DNA of 64,000 bases, from positions 31,514-95,513 of the forward strand of contig PLBY01000077.1 in assembly GCA_003134655.1 (NCBI GenBank), given 5' to 3'. The position numbers were made by a program, and so were the translations under genes. This stretch comes from Acidobacteriaceae bacterium (GTDB lineage: Bacteria; Acidobacteriota; Terriglobia; Terriglobales; Acidobacteriaceae). Each line of letters begins with the position of its first letter. Position 1 is the first letter of the stretch. Shown here piece after piece: positions 1 through 8,170 of the stretch. The notes below the pieces were generated by a model. The model saw only the letters and a program-made list of their open reading frames with translations, had not been told where the DNA came from and made no database searches.

Positions 1-1
1 T

Positions 2-367
2 TTCCACATGAATTACTGGATGGAGTACGAGCTGCGTCGGATTCGCGGGGAGAAGCCTGCGTACCCGGAGCATAATTCGGAGAGTTTCCCGGCTGCGCCG
101 GCTCCCACCGATGCGCAGGAATGGGATCGTCTCCGGACACAGATGGGGAAGTTTCTCGGCGAATTTGAGGAGATGGCGAAGTCGCCCGCGCATGAACTGC
201 AGCGTGAGATTGAAAGCACACACGACGGCGACAAGAAAATTGCCGGAACGCTCGAAGCTGTGCTCTGGCAGATGGTGGCGCACAACAGCTATCACGTGGG
301 GCAGATCGCGATGGTGCGGCGCGCGCTGGGAGCGTGGCCGCCGCGTGGGGGCGGGGACAGTTGGTAG
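2..367 (+). CDS. DinB-family protein, 5' end outside the window
   Basis: C-terminal part of a DinB-like four-helix-bundle protein. The frame is already open at base 2, so the true start lies upstream. What is visible begins with Phe-His-Met-Asn-Tyr-Trp and ends with the helix AHNSYHVGQIAMVRR, whose His-x2-Gly-Gln pattern is the usual last metal-binding motif of DinB/YfiT proteins; the His at the very start may be another metal ligand. Such proteins are small metal-dependent enzymes, for example thiol S-transferases, often stress-linked, but the substrate here cannot be told. The family is assigned from the C-terminal motif only. Confidence 0.75.
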   Translation, partial: FHMNYWMEYELRRIRGEKPAYPEHNSESFPAAPAPTDAQEWDRLRTQMGKFLGEFEEMAKSPAHELQREIESTHDGDKKIAGTLEAVLWQMVAHNSYHVGQIAMVRRALGAWPPRGGGDSW

Positions 368-404
368 GCGATCTTCCGGGTCCCGGTGTCTAATCTTGAT
401 CAGA

Positions 405-749
405 ATGCTACGCCGAGGTCTCTTTGTCGCGCTGGTCCTTGTGCCTGCCGTCTTCGGCCAGTCGCAATTCGCAGGTAAGTGGCAAACGCGAAAATCTTCG
501 ATCATGGTCAACATTGTTGACAGTCAAGGCAAACTCACCGGGACAGTAGTATTTCTAAGGCCTCTCAGCTATCGTCTCGAGATGACAATTTCCAATCCTC
601 AGAAGAACGGAAATGATCTTGAATTTGAGACGAAAGACCGGGACGCCCCCTTCTATTGGCGGCTCACGTTAGTCGGCAGGAGGAAGGGATTGCTGCATGG
701 GAGCATGCGGGAAATGTTGATCGACGAACGCGTCAAGAAACGTTCATGA
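405..749 (+). CDS. Small secreted protein of unknown function
   Basis: 114 residues from ATG 405. The N-terminus (MLRRGLFVALVLVPAVFGQ) is a clear signal peptide with a likely cleavage after Gly-Gln. The mature part has a beta-rich pattern (FAGKWQTRKSSIMVNIVDSQ, then GKLTGTVVFLRP) resembling small acidobacterial exported proteins that measure as lipocalin-like sheets, but I recognise no named domain. It sits 37 bases after the DinB gene on the same strand. The frame stays open further upstream, but codons before 405 overlap the DinB gene and look like its shadow. The start is chosen for the signal peptide. Confidence 0.5.
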   Translation: MLRRGLFVALVLVPAVFGQSQFAGKWQTRKSSIMVNIVDSQGKLTGTVVFLRPLSYRLEMTISNPQKNGNDLEFETKDRDAPFYWRLTLVGRRKGLLHGSMREMLIDERVKKRS

Positions 750-778
750 TTCCCCTGACTTCTACAACACTGGGTTAT

Positions 779-808
779 GCTGAGAGCTGACGGCTGATAG
801 CTGATAGC
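779..808 (+). repeat. Dispersed repeat family E, copy 1 (GCTGAGAGCTGACGG type)
   Basis: The motif GCTGAGAGCTGACGGCTGAT followed by AGCTGATAGCT lies just before the RNase R start. A near-identical copy lies at 14195-14223 in a gene-free region. The heptamer-like AGCTGAT units suggest a short iterated element. Confidence 0.7.
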
Positions 809-817
809 TTCCTTACT

Positions 818-3385
818 ATGCTCTCTGATTCGACCATTCTCAAACACATTGCCAAACAGGCCAAGCGGGCCGCCGGGTTTAAGCAACTCGTGCGCGAACT
901 TGGGCTGCGCGGGGACGAGCGTCGTGAACTCGATTCGCTGCTGCAGAAGATGGTGGCGCGAGGGACGCTGCTCTCGGTTGACACCGATCGTTATGCGCTA
1001 CCTGCGCCCGCTGCGGACAAGAATCTGGTTGCAGGGCGACTCACGATGCACCGCGACGGATTCGGGTTTGTCATTCCAGACGCGAAGTCCCTGAGTCCGG
1101 CGCTTAAGGCGAAGCTCACGGGCGATATCTTCATCGCACCGCATCTCATTGGCAATGCCATGCACGGGGACCTGGTGCTGGTCGACATCAGCAACGTGCG
1201 TCCAGATGGGCGCGCCGAGGGTCGGATTGTGCGTCCGGTGATGCGGGCGCATCCGACGGTGGTTGGAATTTTTCACTACGGGAGCCGCGGTGGGTATGTG
1301 CGGCCGATCGACAGCAAGATTACGCAGGAGATTTTGATTCCGGCGGGGATGGAGCGGCCGGAGGCAAGTGATCTAACGGCGTCACGACCTTCCAACCGGG
1401 GGCAAGATGCCCCCGGGACAGCCGGCGGGACGCCGGCGCTACGTAGGACGAAGAAATCTGTCGATCGCGTGTTGGGGGACGAGGTCGCACGGCCCGCGGA
1501 ATGGGACGATCTTGAGGGGCTGGTGGTCGATGTTGAGATCACCGATTGGCCTTCGCCGACGCAGAATCCGCGGGGGCGGGTGACTGAGATTCTGGGGCGC
1601 GAGGATGATTTCGGCGTGGATGTCGAGATCACGATTCGTAAGTTTCATCTGCCGCATCATTTTCCGGCGGCGGCGCTTGAGGAAGCGCAGGAGACTTCGG
1701 CGGTCATCCCATCGACCGAACTGGAGCGGCGGCGCGATTTTCGCGGGCTGCCGATTGTCACCATCGACGGGGAGACGGCGCGTGACTTTGATGATGCCGT
1801 CTACGTGTACATGCTCGAGAACGGCAATTTCGAGTTGCAGGTACACATTGCCGACGTGGCGCAGTATGTGACGCCGGGGTCGGCGCTTGATCAGGAGGCA
1901 CGGCTGCGTGGCACCAGCGTTTATTTTCCGGACCGCGCCGTACCGATGCTGCCGCTGGAGCTTTCGACCGACATTTGCAGTTTGCGTCCACAGGTGGGAC
2001 GACTGGTGCTGTCGTGCGTGATGGAGATGGATCATCGCGGCGAGCTGGTGAGCTACGAGTTGCGCGAGGGCGTGATCCGGTCGGTGGAGCGCATGACGTA
2101 TACCGCGGTGAACGCAGTGTTGGAAGGCGATGCCGCCGCGCGCTCGCGATATGCGCCGCTGGTGGCGACGTTTGAGCTGATGCGCGACCTGGCGCTGATC
2201 CTGAACCGCAAGCGGGAACGGCGAGGATCGATTGACTTCGATCTGCCGGAGCCGGTGATCGAGTTCGACGAATTGGGGCTGATGAAGAGCATCTCGCGGT
2301 CGGAACGCAACATCGCGCACCGGCTGATTGAGGAATTCATGCTCTCGGCGAACGAGTGTGTGGCGCATGATCTGGAATCGCGACACGTGGGGTCTCTGTA
2401 TCGGATCCACGAGAAGCCGGACGCGAAACGGGTTTATGACTTTGAAGTGATTGCCGCGACGTTCGGGTATTCACTGGGAGTGGGGGCGCTTCCGATTCAT
2501 CGGGTGCAGACGAAGACCGACCGGCGCGCGGCTTATGGAACGGGCAAGCGAGTCCGCGAGATTGAGGTGCCGAAGGAAGTTCACATCACGCCGCGCATGT
2601 ATCAGAAGCTGACCGAAAAGATTGCTGGGAAGCCGGAGGAGCGGATTCTGAGCTACCTGATGCTGCGGTCGCTGAAGCAGGCGCGGTATTCGGAGGAGAA
2701 TCTCGGTCACTTCGCGCTGGCGGCGACTTCGTACACGCACTTTACGTCGCCGATCCGGAGGTATCCGGATTTGATTGTGCATCGGGTGTTGAAGGATGTG
2801 TTGCGGCAAGATCAAAGTCAAAATCCAAGTCAACACCCCCACCCTGTCGCAAAGAACGCGACAAGGGTGGGGCACCCTCACATCGAGGAGAAGGCGTCGC
2901 CTTGGTCGAAACGTCGAGGCGCGGCCGACACGCGGGCGGGGGCGCCCGCGCCACATACGGCATTAGGTGGGCCGATTGGTGTCGAGGAACTTCATGAAAT
3001 CGCGGAGGAGTCGAGCCGGGCGGAGCGGCGGGCGGCCGATGCCGAGCGGGAGTTGATGGAAGGGAAGAAAGTTAAGTTCATGCAGGATCGCGTGGGCGAG
3101 GACTTCGACGGGCTCATCACCAGCGTCACCAAGTTTGGATTTTTCGTGGAGCTGACGGATCTATTCGTCGAGGGACTGGTGCCACTGAATACTCTGACCG
3201 ATGACCGGTACACGTATCACGAGAATACGCGAGAGATTATCGGGCAGCGATCGCGGAAGATCTACAGTTTGGGTCAGAAGATCCGGGTGCTGGTGGACCG
3301 GATTGATCCGGTGGAGAAGAAGATTCAGTTCGCGGTGCTGGAGGAAGAACCGGTGCGAGCAAAGCGCAAGCTCAAGAAGCATTAG
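818..3385 (+). CDS. rnr: Ribonuclease R (RNB-family 3'-5' exoribonuclease)
   Basis: 855 residues. Processive 3'-5' exoribonuclease that degrades structured RNA in the cytoplasm. In order: an N-terminal winged helix (about 5-70, FKQLVRELGLRGDERRELD), cold-shock-like beta barrels, the RNB catalytic domain (about 300-650) with the Asp cluster in TIDGETARDFDDAVYV, and a C-terminal S1 domain (about 745-835, FDGLITSVTKFGFFVELTD) before a basic tail. The protein is longer than usual because of two extra segments, about residues 190-215 and 662-716. The DNA of these segments matches palindromic repeats found between genes elsewhere in the window, inserted in frame. Both fall in loops: before the second barrel, and between RNB and S1. 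Alternative starts are not evident. Function is certain by motif; activity of this allele is inferred. Confidence 0.95.
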   Translation: MLSDSTILKHIAKQAKRAAGFKQLVRELGLRGDERRELDSLLQKMVARGTLLSVDTDRYALPAPAADKNLVAGRLTMHRDGFGFVIPDAKSLSPALKAKLTGDIFIAPHLIGNAMHGDLVLVDISNVRPDGRAEGRIVRPVMRAHPTVVGIFHYGSRGGYVRPIDSKITQEILIPAGMERPEASDLTASRPSNRGQDAPGTAGGTPALRRTKKSVDRVLGDEVARPAEWDDLEGLVVDVEITDWPSPTQNPRGRVTEILGREDDFGVDVEITIRKFHLPHHFPAAALEEAQETSAVIPSTELERRRDFRGLPIVTIDGETARDFDDAVYVYMLENGNFELQVHIADVAQYVTPGSALDQEARLRGTSVYFPDRAVPMLPLELSTDICSLRPQVGRLVLSCVMEMDHRGELVSYELREGVIRSVERMTYTAVNAVLEGDAAARSRYAPLVATFELMRDLALILNRKRERRGSIDFDLPEPVIEFDELGLMKSISRSERNIAHRLIEEFMLSANECVAHDLESRHVGSLYRIHEKPDAKRVYDFEVIAATFGYSLGVGALPIHRVQTKTDRRAAYGTGKRVREIEVPKEVHITPRMYQKLTEKIAGKPEERILSYLMLRSLKQARYSEENLGHFALAATSYTHFTSPIRRYPDLIVHRVLKDVLRQDQSQNPSQHPHPVAKNATRVGHPHIEEKASPWSKRRGAADTRAGAPAPHTALGGPIGVEELHEIAEESSRAERRAADAERELMEGKKVKFMQDRVGEDFDGLITSVTKFGFFVELTDLFVEGLVPLNTLTDDRYTYHENTREIIGQRSRKIYSLGQKIRVLVDRIDPVEKKIQFAVLEEEPVRAKRKLKKH
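1397..1442 (+). repeat. Family B palindromic repeat inside rnr, in frame
   Basis: Two adjacent stem-loops, CGGGGGCAAGATGCCCCCG and GCCGGCGGGACGCCGGC, ending in GCTACG. The same two-hairpin design occurs between genes at 45464-45516, 48141-48191 and 57148-57246. Here it is translated as part of RNase R, giving residues such as RGQDAPGTAGGTPAL. Confidence 0.85.
2837..2872 (+). repeat. Family A palindromic repeat inside rnr, in frame
   Basis: An inverted repeat with arms CCCCACCCTGTCGC and GCGACAAGGGTGGGG around a short loop. Copies lie between genes at 8114-8149, 15517-15552 and 54684-54721. The preceding bases (ATCAAAGTCAAAATCC) also resemble the lead-in of the other copies. It is read through as RNase R residues around 674-686. 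Confidence 0.85.
2931..2953 (+). repeat. GC palindrome inside rnr, related to family C
   Basis: The palindrome CGCGGGCGGGGGCGCCCGCG is followed by CCACATA. The end CCACATA after a strong hairpin also closes the intergenic copies at 3421-3452 and 15014-15046, so this is probably a diverged member of the same family, again in frame in RNase R. Confidence 0.6.
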
Positions 3386-3420
3386 GCTAGGGCATGGAAG
3401 CAAGCTTCCAGGCTGCGCCC

Positions 3421-3452
3421 GGCGGACAGCCGAAGGCGGCTGTCCCCACATA
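3421..3452. repeat. Family C hairpin between convergent rnr and glmM
   Basis: Arms GGACAGCC (3424-3431) and GGCTGTCC (3438-3445) form an 8-bp stem followed by CCACATA. It lies between two converging genes, so it could act as a bidirectional terminator, although there is no clear T run. An identical 33-base copy is at 15014-15046. Confidence 0.8.
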
Positions 3453-3468
3453 ACTCTCTACAAGTTCC

Positions 3469-4845
3469 TTACACTCCTAGCGCTTTTTGAATTTCGGCGG
3501 CGATTGCGGTTGTCAGCGTGCGCATTTTTTCTTCCGATTCAGCTTCGACCATGACTCTGGCCAACGCTTCGGTGCCTGAATAGCGGACTACGACTCGGCC
3601 GTTGCCGTTGAGTTCGCGCTCAGCCGTGTTGATTGCTGCCTGCACAGCTGGAATTTGGGCGAAGGGAGTTTTCTCGCGGACACGGACGTTTTGAATTTTC
3701 TGCGGGAACACCTTTAGATCGCCGACCAACGCCGCCAGAGATTTCCCGGATCGCACGACAATGTCCATGAGGCGGAGAGCAGTCAGCAGGCCGTCGCCGG
3801 TGGTGGCGTCGCAATCGCGGAAGATGATGTGGCCGGACTGCTCGCCCCCGAGAGTGGCGCCGGTTTTGAGCATTTCTTCCAGCACATACTTGTCACCGAC
3901 GTTGGCGCGAAGCATGCAAATGCCCGATTTCTTCAACGCGATCTCCAGCCCCATATTCGACATGGTGGTGGAGACCACAGTGTCAGCCTTCAGCTTTCCT
4001 TGCGCGTGCAAGTCGCGGGCGGCGGCCAGCAGCACGCCGTCGCCGTTCACCACGCGGCCGGCCGCGTCGCAGAAGAGGGCACGGTCGGCGTCGCCATCGA
4101 AGGTCACGCCTAAATCGAACTTGCCAGATAATTCCGCGACGATTTTCGCCAGCGTCTCGGGATGCAATGCCCCGCAGCCTTCGTTGATGTTTTTTCCGTC
4201 GGGCGAGACGTGGATGAAGGTCGCCTGAATTCCCAGAGTGCGAAACAGTTCCGGCGCTTCGGCCGTGGCCGCGCCGTTGGCGCAATCCACCAGCACGCGC
4301 AGTTTGCTCAGGTCAGACTTCACGTCTTCCGCTAGCGATTTCACGTAGGCATGACGCAAGTCGGTCTCGCCCGGGAGCGATGGCTTCGGGATCTTGAGCG
4401 CAGTGTCGTCGGCCGCAGATTCATTCTGCAGCAAAGCGAAAATTTCTTTTTCAATGGTGAGTTCGCGCGCGTCGGTGAGTTTGAAGCCATCGCCGGAGAA
4501 GACTTTGATGCCGTTATCGGTCCAGGGATTGTGCGACGCAGAGATGACTACGCCGGCCGCCATCGCCCGCGAACGCGCGAGATAAGCCACGCCGGGCGTG
4601 GTGATCACACCGGCGCTGTGAACGTCCACGCCTACGGCAGCCAGGCCTTCGGCAACGCGGTCGGCAATCCAGGCACTCGATTCACGTGTGTCCTGACCGA
4701 TGACGGCCTGAGCCTTCGCGCTGGTACGAACGAGATCATGGCCGAGGGCGCGGCCGATCAAATAGGTGCTCTGCTTGGTGAGCGGGAATTCCCCTGCGAC
4801 GCCGCGAATTCCGTCGGTTCCGAACAATTGCCGTTGCTGGCTCAT
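3469..4845 (-). CDS. glmM: Phosphoglucosamine mutase
   Basis: 458 residues from the ATG at 4845 (an in-frame ATG three codons upstream is possible). Converts glucosamine-6-phosphate to glucosamine-1-phosphate for peptidoglycan and LPS precursor synthesis. All alpha-D-phosphohexomutase landmarks are present: substrate entry FGTDGIRG, phosphoserine loop ISASHNPWTDNGIK, metal loop TFDGDADRALF, sugar loop GGEQSGHII and phosphate loop RYSGTEALARVMVE. It lies downstream of cdaR and cdaA on the same strand, the conserved cdaA-cdaR-glmM order in which GlmM can also modulate CdaA. A family D repeat lies in the 152-base gap before it. Confidence 0.96.
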   Translation of the reverse strand: MSQQRQLFGTDGIRGVAGEFPLTKQSTYLIGRALGHDLVRTSAKAQAVIGQDTRESSAWIADRVAEGLAAVGVDVHSAGVITTPGVAYLARSRAMAAGVVISASHNPWTDNGIKVFSGDGFKLTDARELTIEKEIFALLQNESAADDTALKIPKPSLPGETDLRHAYVKSLAEDVKSDLSKLRVLVDCANGAATAEAPELFRTLGIQATFIHVSPDGKNINEGCGALHPETLAKIVAELSGKFDLGVTFDGDADRALFCDAAGRVVNGDGVLLAAARDLHAQGKLKADTVVSTTMSNMGLEIALKKSGICMLRANVGDKYVLEEMLKTGATLGGEQSGHIIFRDCDATTGDGLLTALRLMDIVVRSGKSLAALVGDLKVFPQKIQNVRVREKTPFAQIPAVQAAINTAERELNGNGRVVVRYSGTEALARVMVEAESEEKMRTLTTAIAAEIQKALGV

Positions 4846-4923
4846 AAGATGCATCGATTAAGGTAGGACTAGAGATGATAAATGAGGACGGGGGAACGCG
4901 CTTGTGGTCGCGTTCAGTCCAGC

Positions 4924-4967
4924 GAGATCCTTCGCCTCGCCTGAAAAGCGGCTCCGCTCAGGATGAC
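4924..4967. repeat. Family D dispersed repeat, copy 1
   Basis: The pattern GATCCTTCGC, then CGCCTGAAAAGCGGCTCCGC, then TCAGGATGACA. Close copies are at 41038-41083 and 41938-41981, and a looser one at 14112-14172. It lies within the cdaR-glmM gap and forms no long perfect stem. Confidence 0.75.
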
Positions 4968-4997
4968 ACCATCGCGAAGATCGGCCACAGCTGCTGC

Positions 4998-5669
4998 TCA
5001 ATGCGGAGAAGCGGTGCCGGCCTTTTGCACTAGCACGGTCACACGAATCGAAGTCGCCTGCACAACCTGCACCAGCGGATCTGAAACGTACACATTCGTG
5101 GTGAAGACGGCTTTGCCGCGGGTTCCGGTGGCATCGATCGGGTCCGTCGTCGCCGCCTCGATTTTTTCCACATGATGCCGTGGGCCGGTGATGGTGATCC
5201 GTTGAGGATCGGTCTGGAGTGTGCGTTCACTGTCGGTAAAATCGCCGGTTACGCGGGGATGAATTTCGACGTCACGAGTCATGCGCGTGTCGAAAGCCAG
5301 GTGCAACTGGCTGGGGACGACTTGTACGACAGTGATGTCGCCGGGGTGACGCACCTGCTGCGAGGTAAGGTCGAAAGTGCGTTCACCCGGCTTGACGTCG
5401 GCCAGATCGATTTCCGCGTGGACCTCATTCGCCTGCAACTGGCGGATGACCCGTTCCGGGCCGCGCACGCGGATCTGCGCCTCCTGGATGGACTCGGAAC
5501 TGATCTCCAGTTGCGACGGAAAGTGTTGAAAAACGATGGGCGCGTGCAGGGCGACTTCCGCGGGCTGCTCGTCGCGCGAAATCAGAAACCATAGTCCGGT
5601 GGCCAGAAGCAGCGACAACACCTTGAGTCCAAAATTGTGGAGCACGTAGCGCTGGAAAAATTGGATCAT
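4998..5669 (-). CDS. cdaR: YbbR-domain protein, CdaR-like regulator of diadenylate cyclase
   Basis: 223 residues. One N-terminal membrane anchor (about 13-31, FGLKVLSLLLATGLWFLISR) followed by two YbbR-type beta domains (about 45-125 and 130-215). Members facing the cell envelope bind CdaA and tune c-di-AMP synthesis in Firmicutes; the same role is inferred here from position. Its start overlaps the cdaA stop by four bases, indicating translational coupling. Length is shorter than the four-domain Bacillus protein. Confidence 0.88.
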   Translation of the reverse strand: MIQFFQRYVLHNFGLKVLSLLLATGLWFLISRDEQPAEVALHAPIVFQHFPSQLEISSESIQEAQIRVRGPERVIRQLQANEVHAEIDLADVKPGERTFDLTSQQVRHPGDITVVQVVPSQLHLAFDTRMTRDVEIHPRVTGDFTDSERTLQTDPQRITITGPRHHVEKIEAATTDPIDATGTRGKAVFTTNVYVSDPLVQVVQATSIRVTVLVQKAGTASPH

Positions 5670-6559
5670 GGCAGCGGCTCCGTTTGCGCATCGGATTCCG
5701 ACTTGAGCTGTTGCGTGGGATCTTGCAAAGGCGAGTCGCGCAGCGTGTCCGACTCGTCTTCGTTATTCTGCGCGATCGAGGTCGGCAGAGTGACGGGCGC
5801 CATGTAGCGGCGCAATTCGCTGCTCAGGCGCGCGCGGAGTTGCTCTACAGTCAAGTCACGCTCGATGTTGCCGCCGATGGCAAGGCTGATCGCGCCCGTT
5901 TCTTCAGAGCACACGACGGCAATCGCGTCGGTTTCCTCGGTGATGCCGATTCCGGCGCGATGCCGGGTGCCGAGTTGAGTCGAGAGCAGAGGATTCATGG
6001 AGAGGGGCAGAAAGCAAGCCGCGGCGGCGATGCGGTCTTTCTGCACGATGACGGCGCCGTCGTGCAACGGAGCGCTGGGACGGAAAATCGTGGCCAGCAG
6101 ATCGTAGGACAGGCGGGCGTCGAGGGGCACACCGCTTTCGATGTGGGTGCGCAGTCCGATTTCGCGTTCAATCACGATGAGCGCGCCGGTCTGGTGCTGG
6201 GAGAAAAGATTCGCGGCCAGGACAATGTCGTCATACGAATCGCTGTCGGCCGAGGATCCGCTGAAAAAAGTCAGCCTTCTGCCTAAGTCGGCGAGCACGT
6301 GGCGGATTTCCGACTGGAAGACGACGATCAGCGCAAACACGAGGTAGGGCAGCACATGGCTCACGACCCAGTTCAGCGTGGTGAGTTCGCCGATGCGTGC
6401 TAGGTAGAACGTGACGGCGACGACCACCAGTCCCACCAGCATGGGAACGGCGCGGGTACCGCGGATCATGATCAGCACCTGGTAGATGAGGAGCGCGACG
6501 AGGAGAATGTCGAGCGCGATCCACGCGCCTTGCGTCCATGACGTGATGACTGGCGTCAC
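5666..6559 (-). CDS. cdaA: Diadenylate cyclase CdaA (DisA_N domain)
   Basis: 297 residues from a GTG at 6559. Makes c-di-AMP from two ATP at the inner membrane. Three N-terminal membrane helices (about 8-95) precede a DisA_N domain with both catalytic signatures, DGAVIVQ and GTRHRAGIGITEETDA. GTG 6559 is preferred because AGGAG sits 8 bases before it; an upstream in-frame ATG at 6622 would add 21 non-conserved residues. The C-terminal 35 residues are acidic and Gln-rich, probably disordered. Part of a probable xseA-cdaA-cdaR-glmM unit. Confidence 0.94.
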   Translation of the reverse strand: MTPVITSWTQGAWIALDILLVALLIYQVLIMIRGTRAVPMLVGLVVVAVTFYLARIGELTTLNWVVSHVLPYLVFALIVVFQSEIRHVLADLGRRLTFFSGSSADSDSYDDIVLAANLFSQHQTGALIVIEREIGLRTHIESGVPLDARLSYDLLATIFRPSAPLHDGAVIVQKDRIAAAACFLPLSMNPLLSTQLGTRHRAGIGITEETDAIAVVCSEETGAISLAIGGNIERDLTVEQLRARLSSELRRYMAPVTLPTSIAQNNEDESDTLRDSPLQDPTQQLKSESDAQTEPLP

Positions 6560-6676
6560 TCGAATCGCTCCTGTGCGGCTCAATGCTGAAAACCCATTGT
6601 AATGCAGCGCATTTCCCCGCATTCGGCTGCTTACGAACTTTTACAGGAAATTGCAAAAACGTTATGGCGCCCAGGC

Positions 6677-8047
6677 TTAGTCTTGCTTTTTCGTTACTGC
6701 CGCTCGGATCTCGCCATGAGCGAGGCGGGCGGAGATTTCGTCGCCGACATTCAGGCCCCGCGCCTCCTTCAGCAGCTTGCCCTCCGAATCAAAGACCAGA
6801 GAGTATCCGCGATCGAGTATCGCCAAGGGAGACAGCGATTCGAGAGCGGTCTGGAAGCGCTCGCTACGCACGCGATATTGGAGGAGAACGTTTCGCATCA
6901 CGGCGACCAAGGCGGCGGTTCCGCTGTCGAGTTGCCTTCGCATGCCGGAGAGCACCAGGCGCAGATCGTAGTGGCGCACCGCGGCTGAAATCATCTCCCA
7001 GCGGCGATGCATCTGCTCGAGCAATTGGCGCTCGGCGAGTTCCATGCGGTGGGTGAGGTCGTCGAGCTTCTGCTGGCGCTGGCGAATCAGTTCCATCATG
7101 CGGGCGAAGGCGCCGTGCTGGGCTAGTTCAGTCAGGGCCTGGCGGCCCATCAGTAAGCGGTAGCGCATAGCTCGACTGAGACGCTCGTGCAGAGCAGCCG
7201 CGTGATCTTCCACTTCCTGACGCGAGCGGATGACCAGCTCCGCTGCTGCCGAGGGTGTCGGAGCGCGCAGGTCGGCGACGAAGTCGACGATAGTGAAGTC
7301 GGTTTCGTGACCGACGGCGGAGATTACGGGGATCTCGGACGCGGCTATGGTGCGGGCCAGGGCTTCATCGTTGAACGCGGCCAAATCTTCGGCGGAGCCG
7401 CCGCCACGCGCGACGATGATGACGTCTACGTTGTCGTGCTGGTTGAAGAAGCGAACCCCCGCAGCGACCTCGTGCGAAGCGGCGTCGCCTTGGACCTGCG
7501 CAGGATAGATCAGCACATTCACGGAGTGATGGCGGCGCAGCAGGACATTCAGGATGTCACGGAGGGCGGCCGCTTGCGCTGATGTGACCAGGCCGATGCG
7601 CGAGGGCAGGGTCGGGATGGGCTTCCTGCGCTCGGGGGCGAACAGTCCTTCGGCTTCGAGTTTGGCTTTGAGTTGCTCGAAGGCGAGTTGCAGCGAGCCG
7701 GCTCCTTTAGGCTCGATGTGCTCGGCTGAAATCTGGAGTTCGCCGCGATCTTCATAGACGGTTACTCGGCCGCGGACGATCACCTGCAGGCCGTCGGCCG
7801 GGCGAAAGCGGAGCAGTCGCGCCGACGAACGAAACATGACTACGCGAATCTGGGCGTTGCCGTCTTTGAGCGTGAAGTAGAGATGGCCGGAATCGGGCGC
7901 ACGAAAATTTGAGATCTCCCCCTCGACCCACGCGTCGGAATATTCGTGTTCGATGTGAGAGCGGACGGAGGCGACCAGATCGCGGACTTTCCAGACCCGG
8001 CGCTCGGGCGGGCGGAAGCTGAAGCCCATCTGGTCGGTGAGAGACAT
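6677..8047 (-). CDS. xseA: Exodeoxyribonuclease VII large subunit
   Basis: 456 residues. Large subunit of the ATP-independent single-strand exonuclease VII used in mismatch repair and DNA degradation. N-terminal OB fold (about 20-115, including YSDAWVEGEISNFRAPDSGH and YFTLKDGNAQIRVVMFR), then the catalytic domain with VARGGGSAEDLAAFN and SAVGHETDFTIVDFVADLRA, then a long coiled coil (about 280-400) and a short C-terminal tail. No small subunit (xseB) is adjacent; it must lie elsewhere or be missing. It precedes cdaA by 117 bases on the same strand. Confidence 0.95.
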   Translation of the reverse strand: MSLTDQMGFSFRPPERRVWKVRDLVASVRSHIEHEYSDAWVEGEISNFRAPDSGHLYFTLKDGNAQIRVVMFRSSARLLRFRPADGLQVIVRGRVTVYEDRGELQISAEHIEPKGAGSLQLAFEQLKAKLEAEGLFAPERRKPIPTLPSRIGLVTSAQAAALRDILNVLLRRHHSVNVLIYPAQVQGDAASHEVAAGVRFFNQHDNVDVIIVARGGGSAEDLAAFNDEALARTIAASEIPVISAVGHETDFTIVDFVADLRAPTPSAAAELVIRSRQEVEDHAAALHERLSRAMRYRLLMGRQALTELAQHGAFARMMELIRQRQQKLDDLTHRMELAERQLLEQMHRRWEMISAAVRHYDLRLVLSGMRRQLDSGTAALVAVMRNVLLQYRVRSERFQTALESLSPLAILDRGYSLVFDSEGKLLKEARGLNVGDEISARLAHGEIRAAVTKKQD

Positions 8048-8113
8048 TGTGGGCAGTGTACCGCAGGAGGGCTTACCAGTGAGATGGACTAGAGAGAGTC
8101 CAGAAGATCAAAA

Positions 8114-8149
8114 CCCCACCCTGTCGCCAATAACGCGACAAGGGTGGGG
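8114..8149. repeat. Family A palindrome, copy 2
   Basis: Arms CCCCACCCTGTCGC and GCGACAAGGGTGGGG with a 7-base loop, followed by CACCCG. It lies in the 123-base gap between two minus-strand genes, so it is not placed as a simple terminator for a gene end. Confidence 0.85.
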
Positions 8150-8170
8150 CACCCGACGACCTATTTGCTG

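Noticed and set aside
1439..2410. Long open frame on the minus strand opposite rnr
   Set aside because: Arg/His-rich composition and exact opposition to a well-supported gene; a GC-driven shadow.
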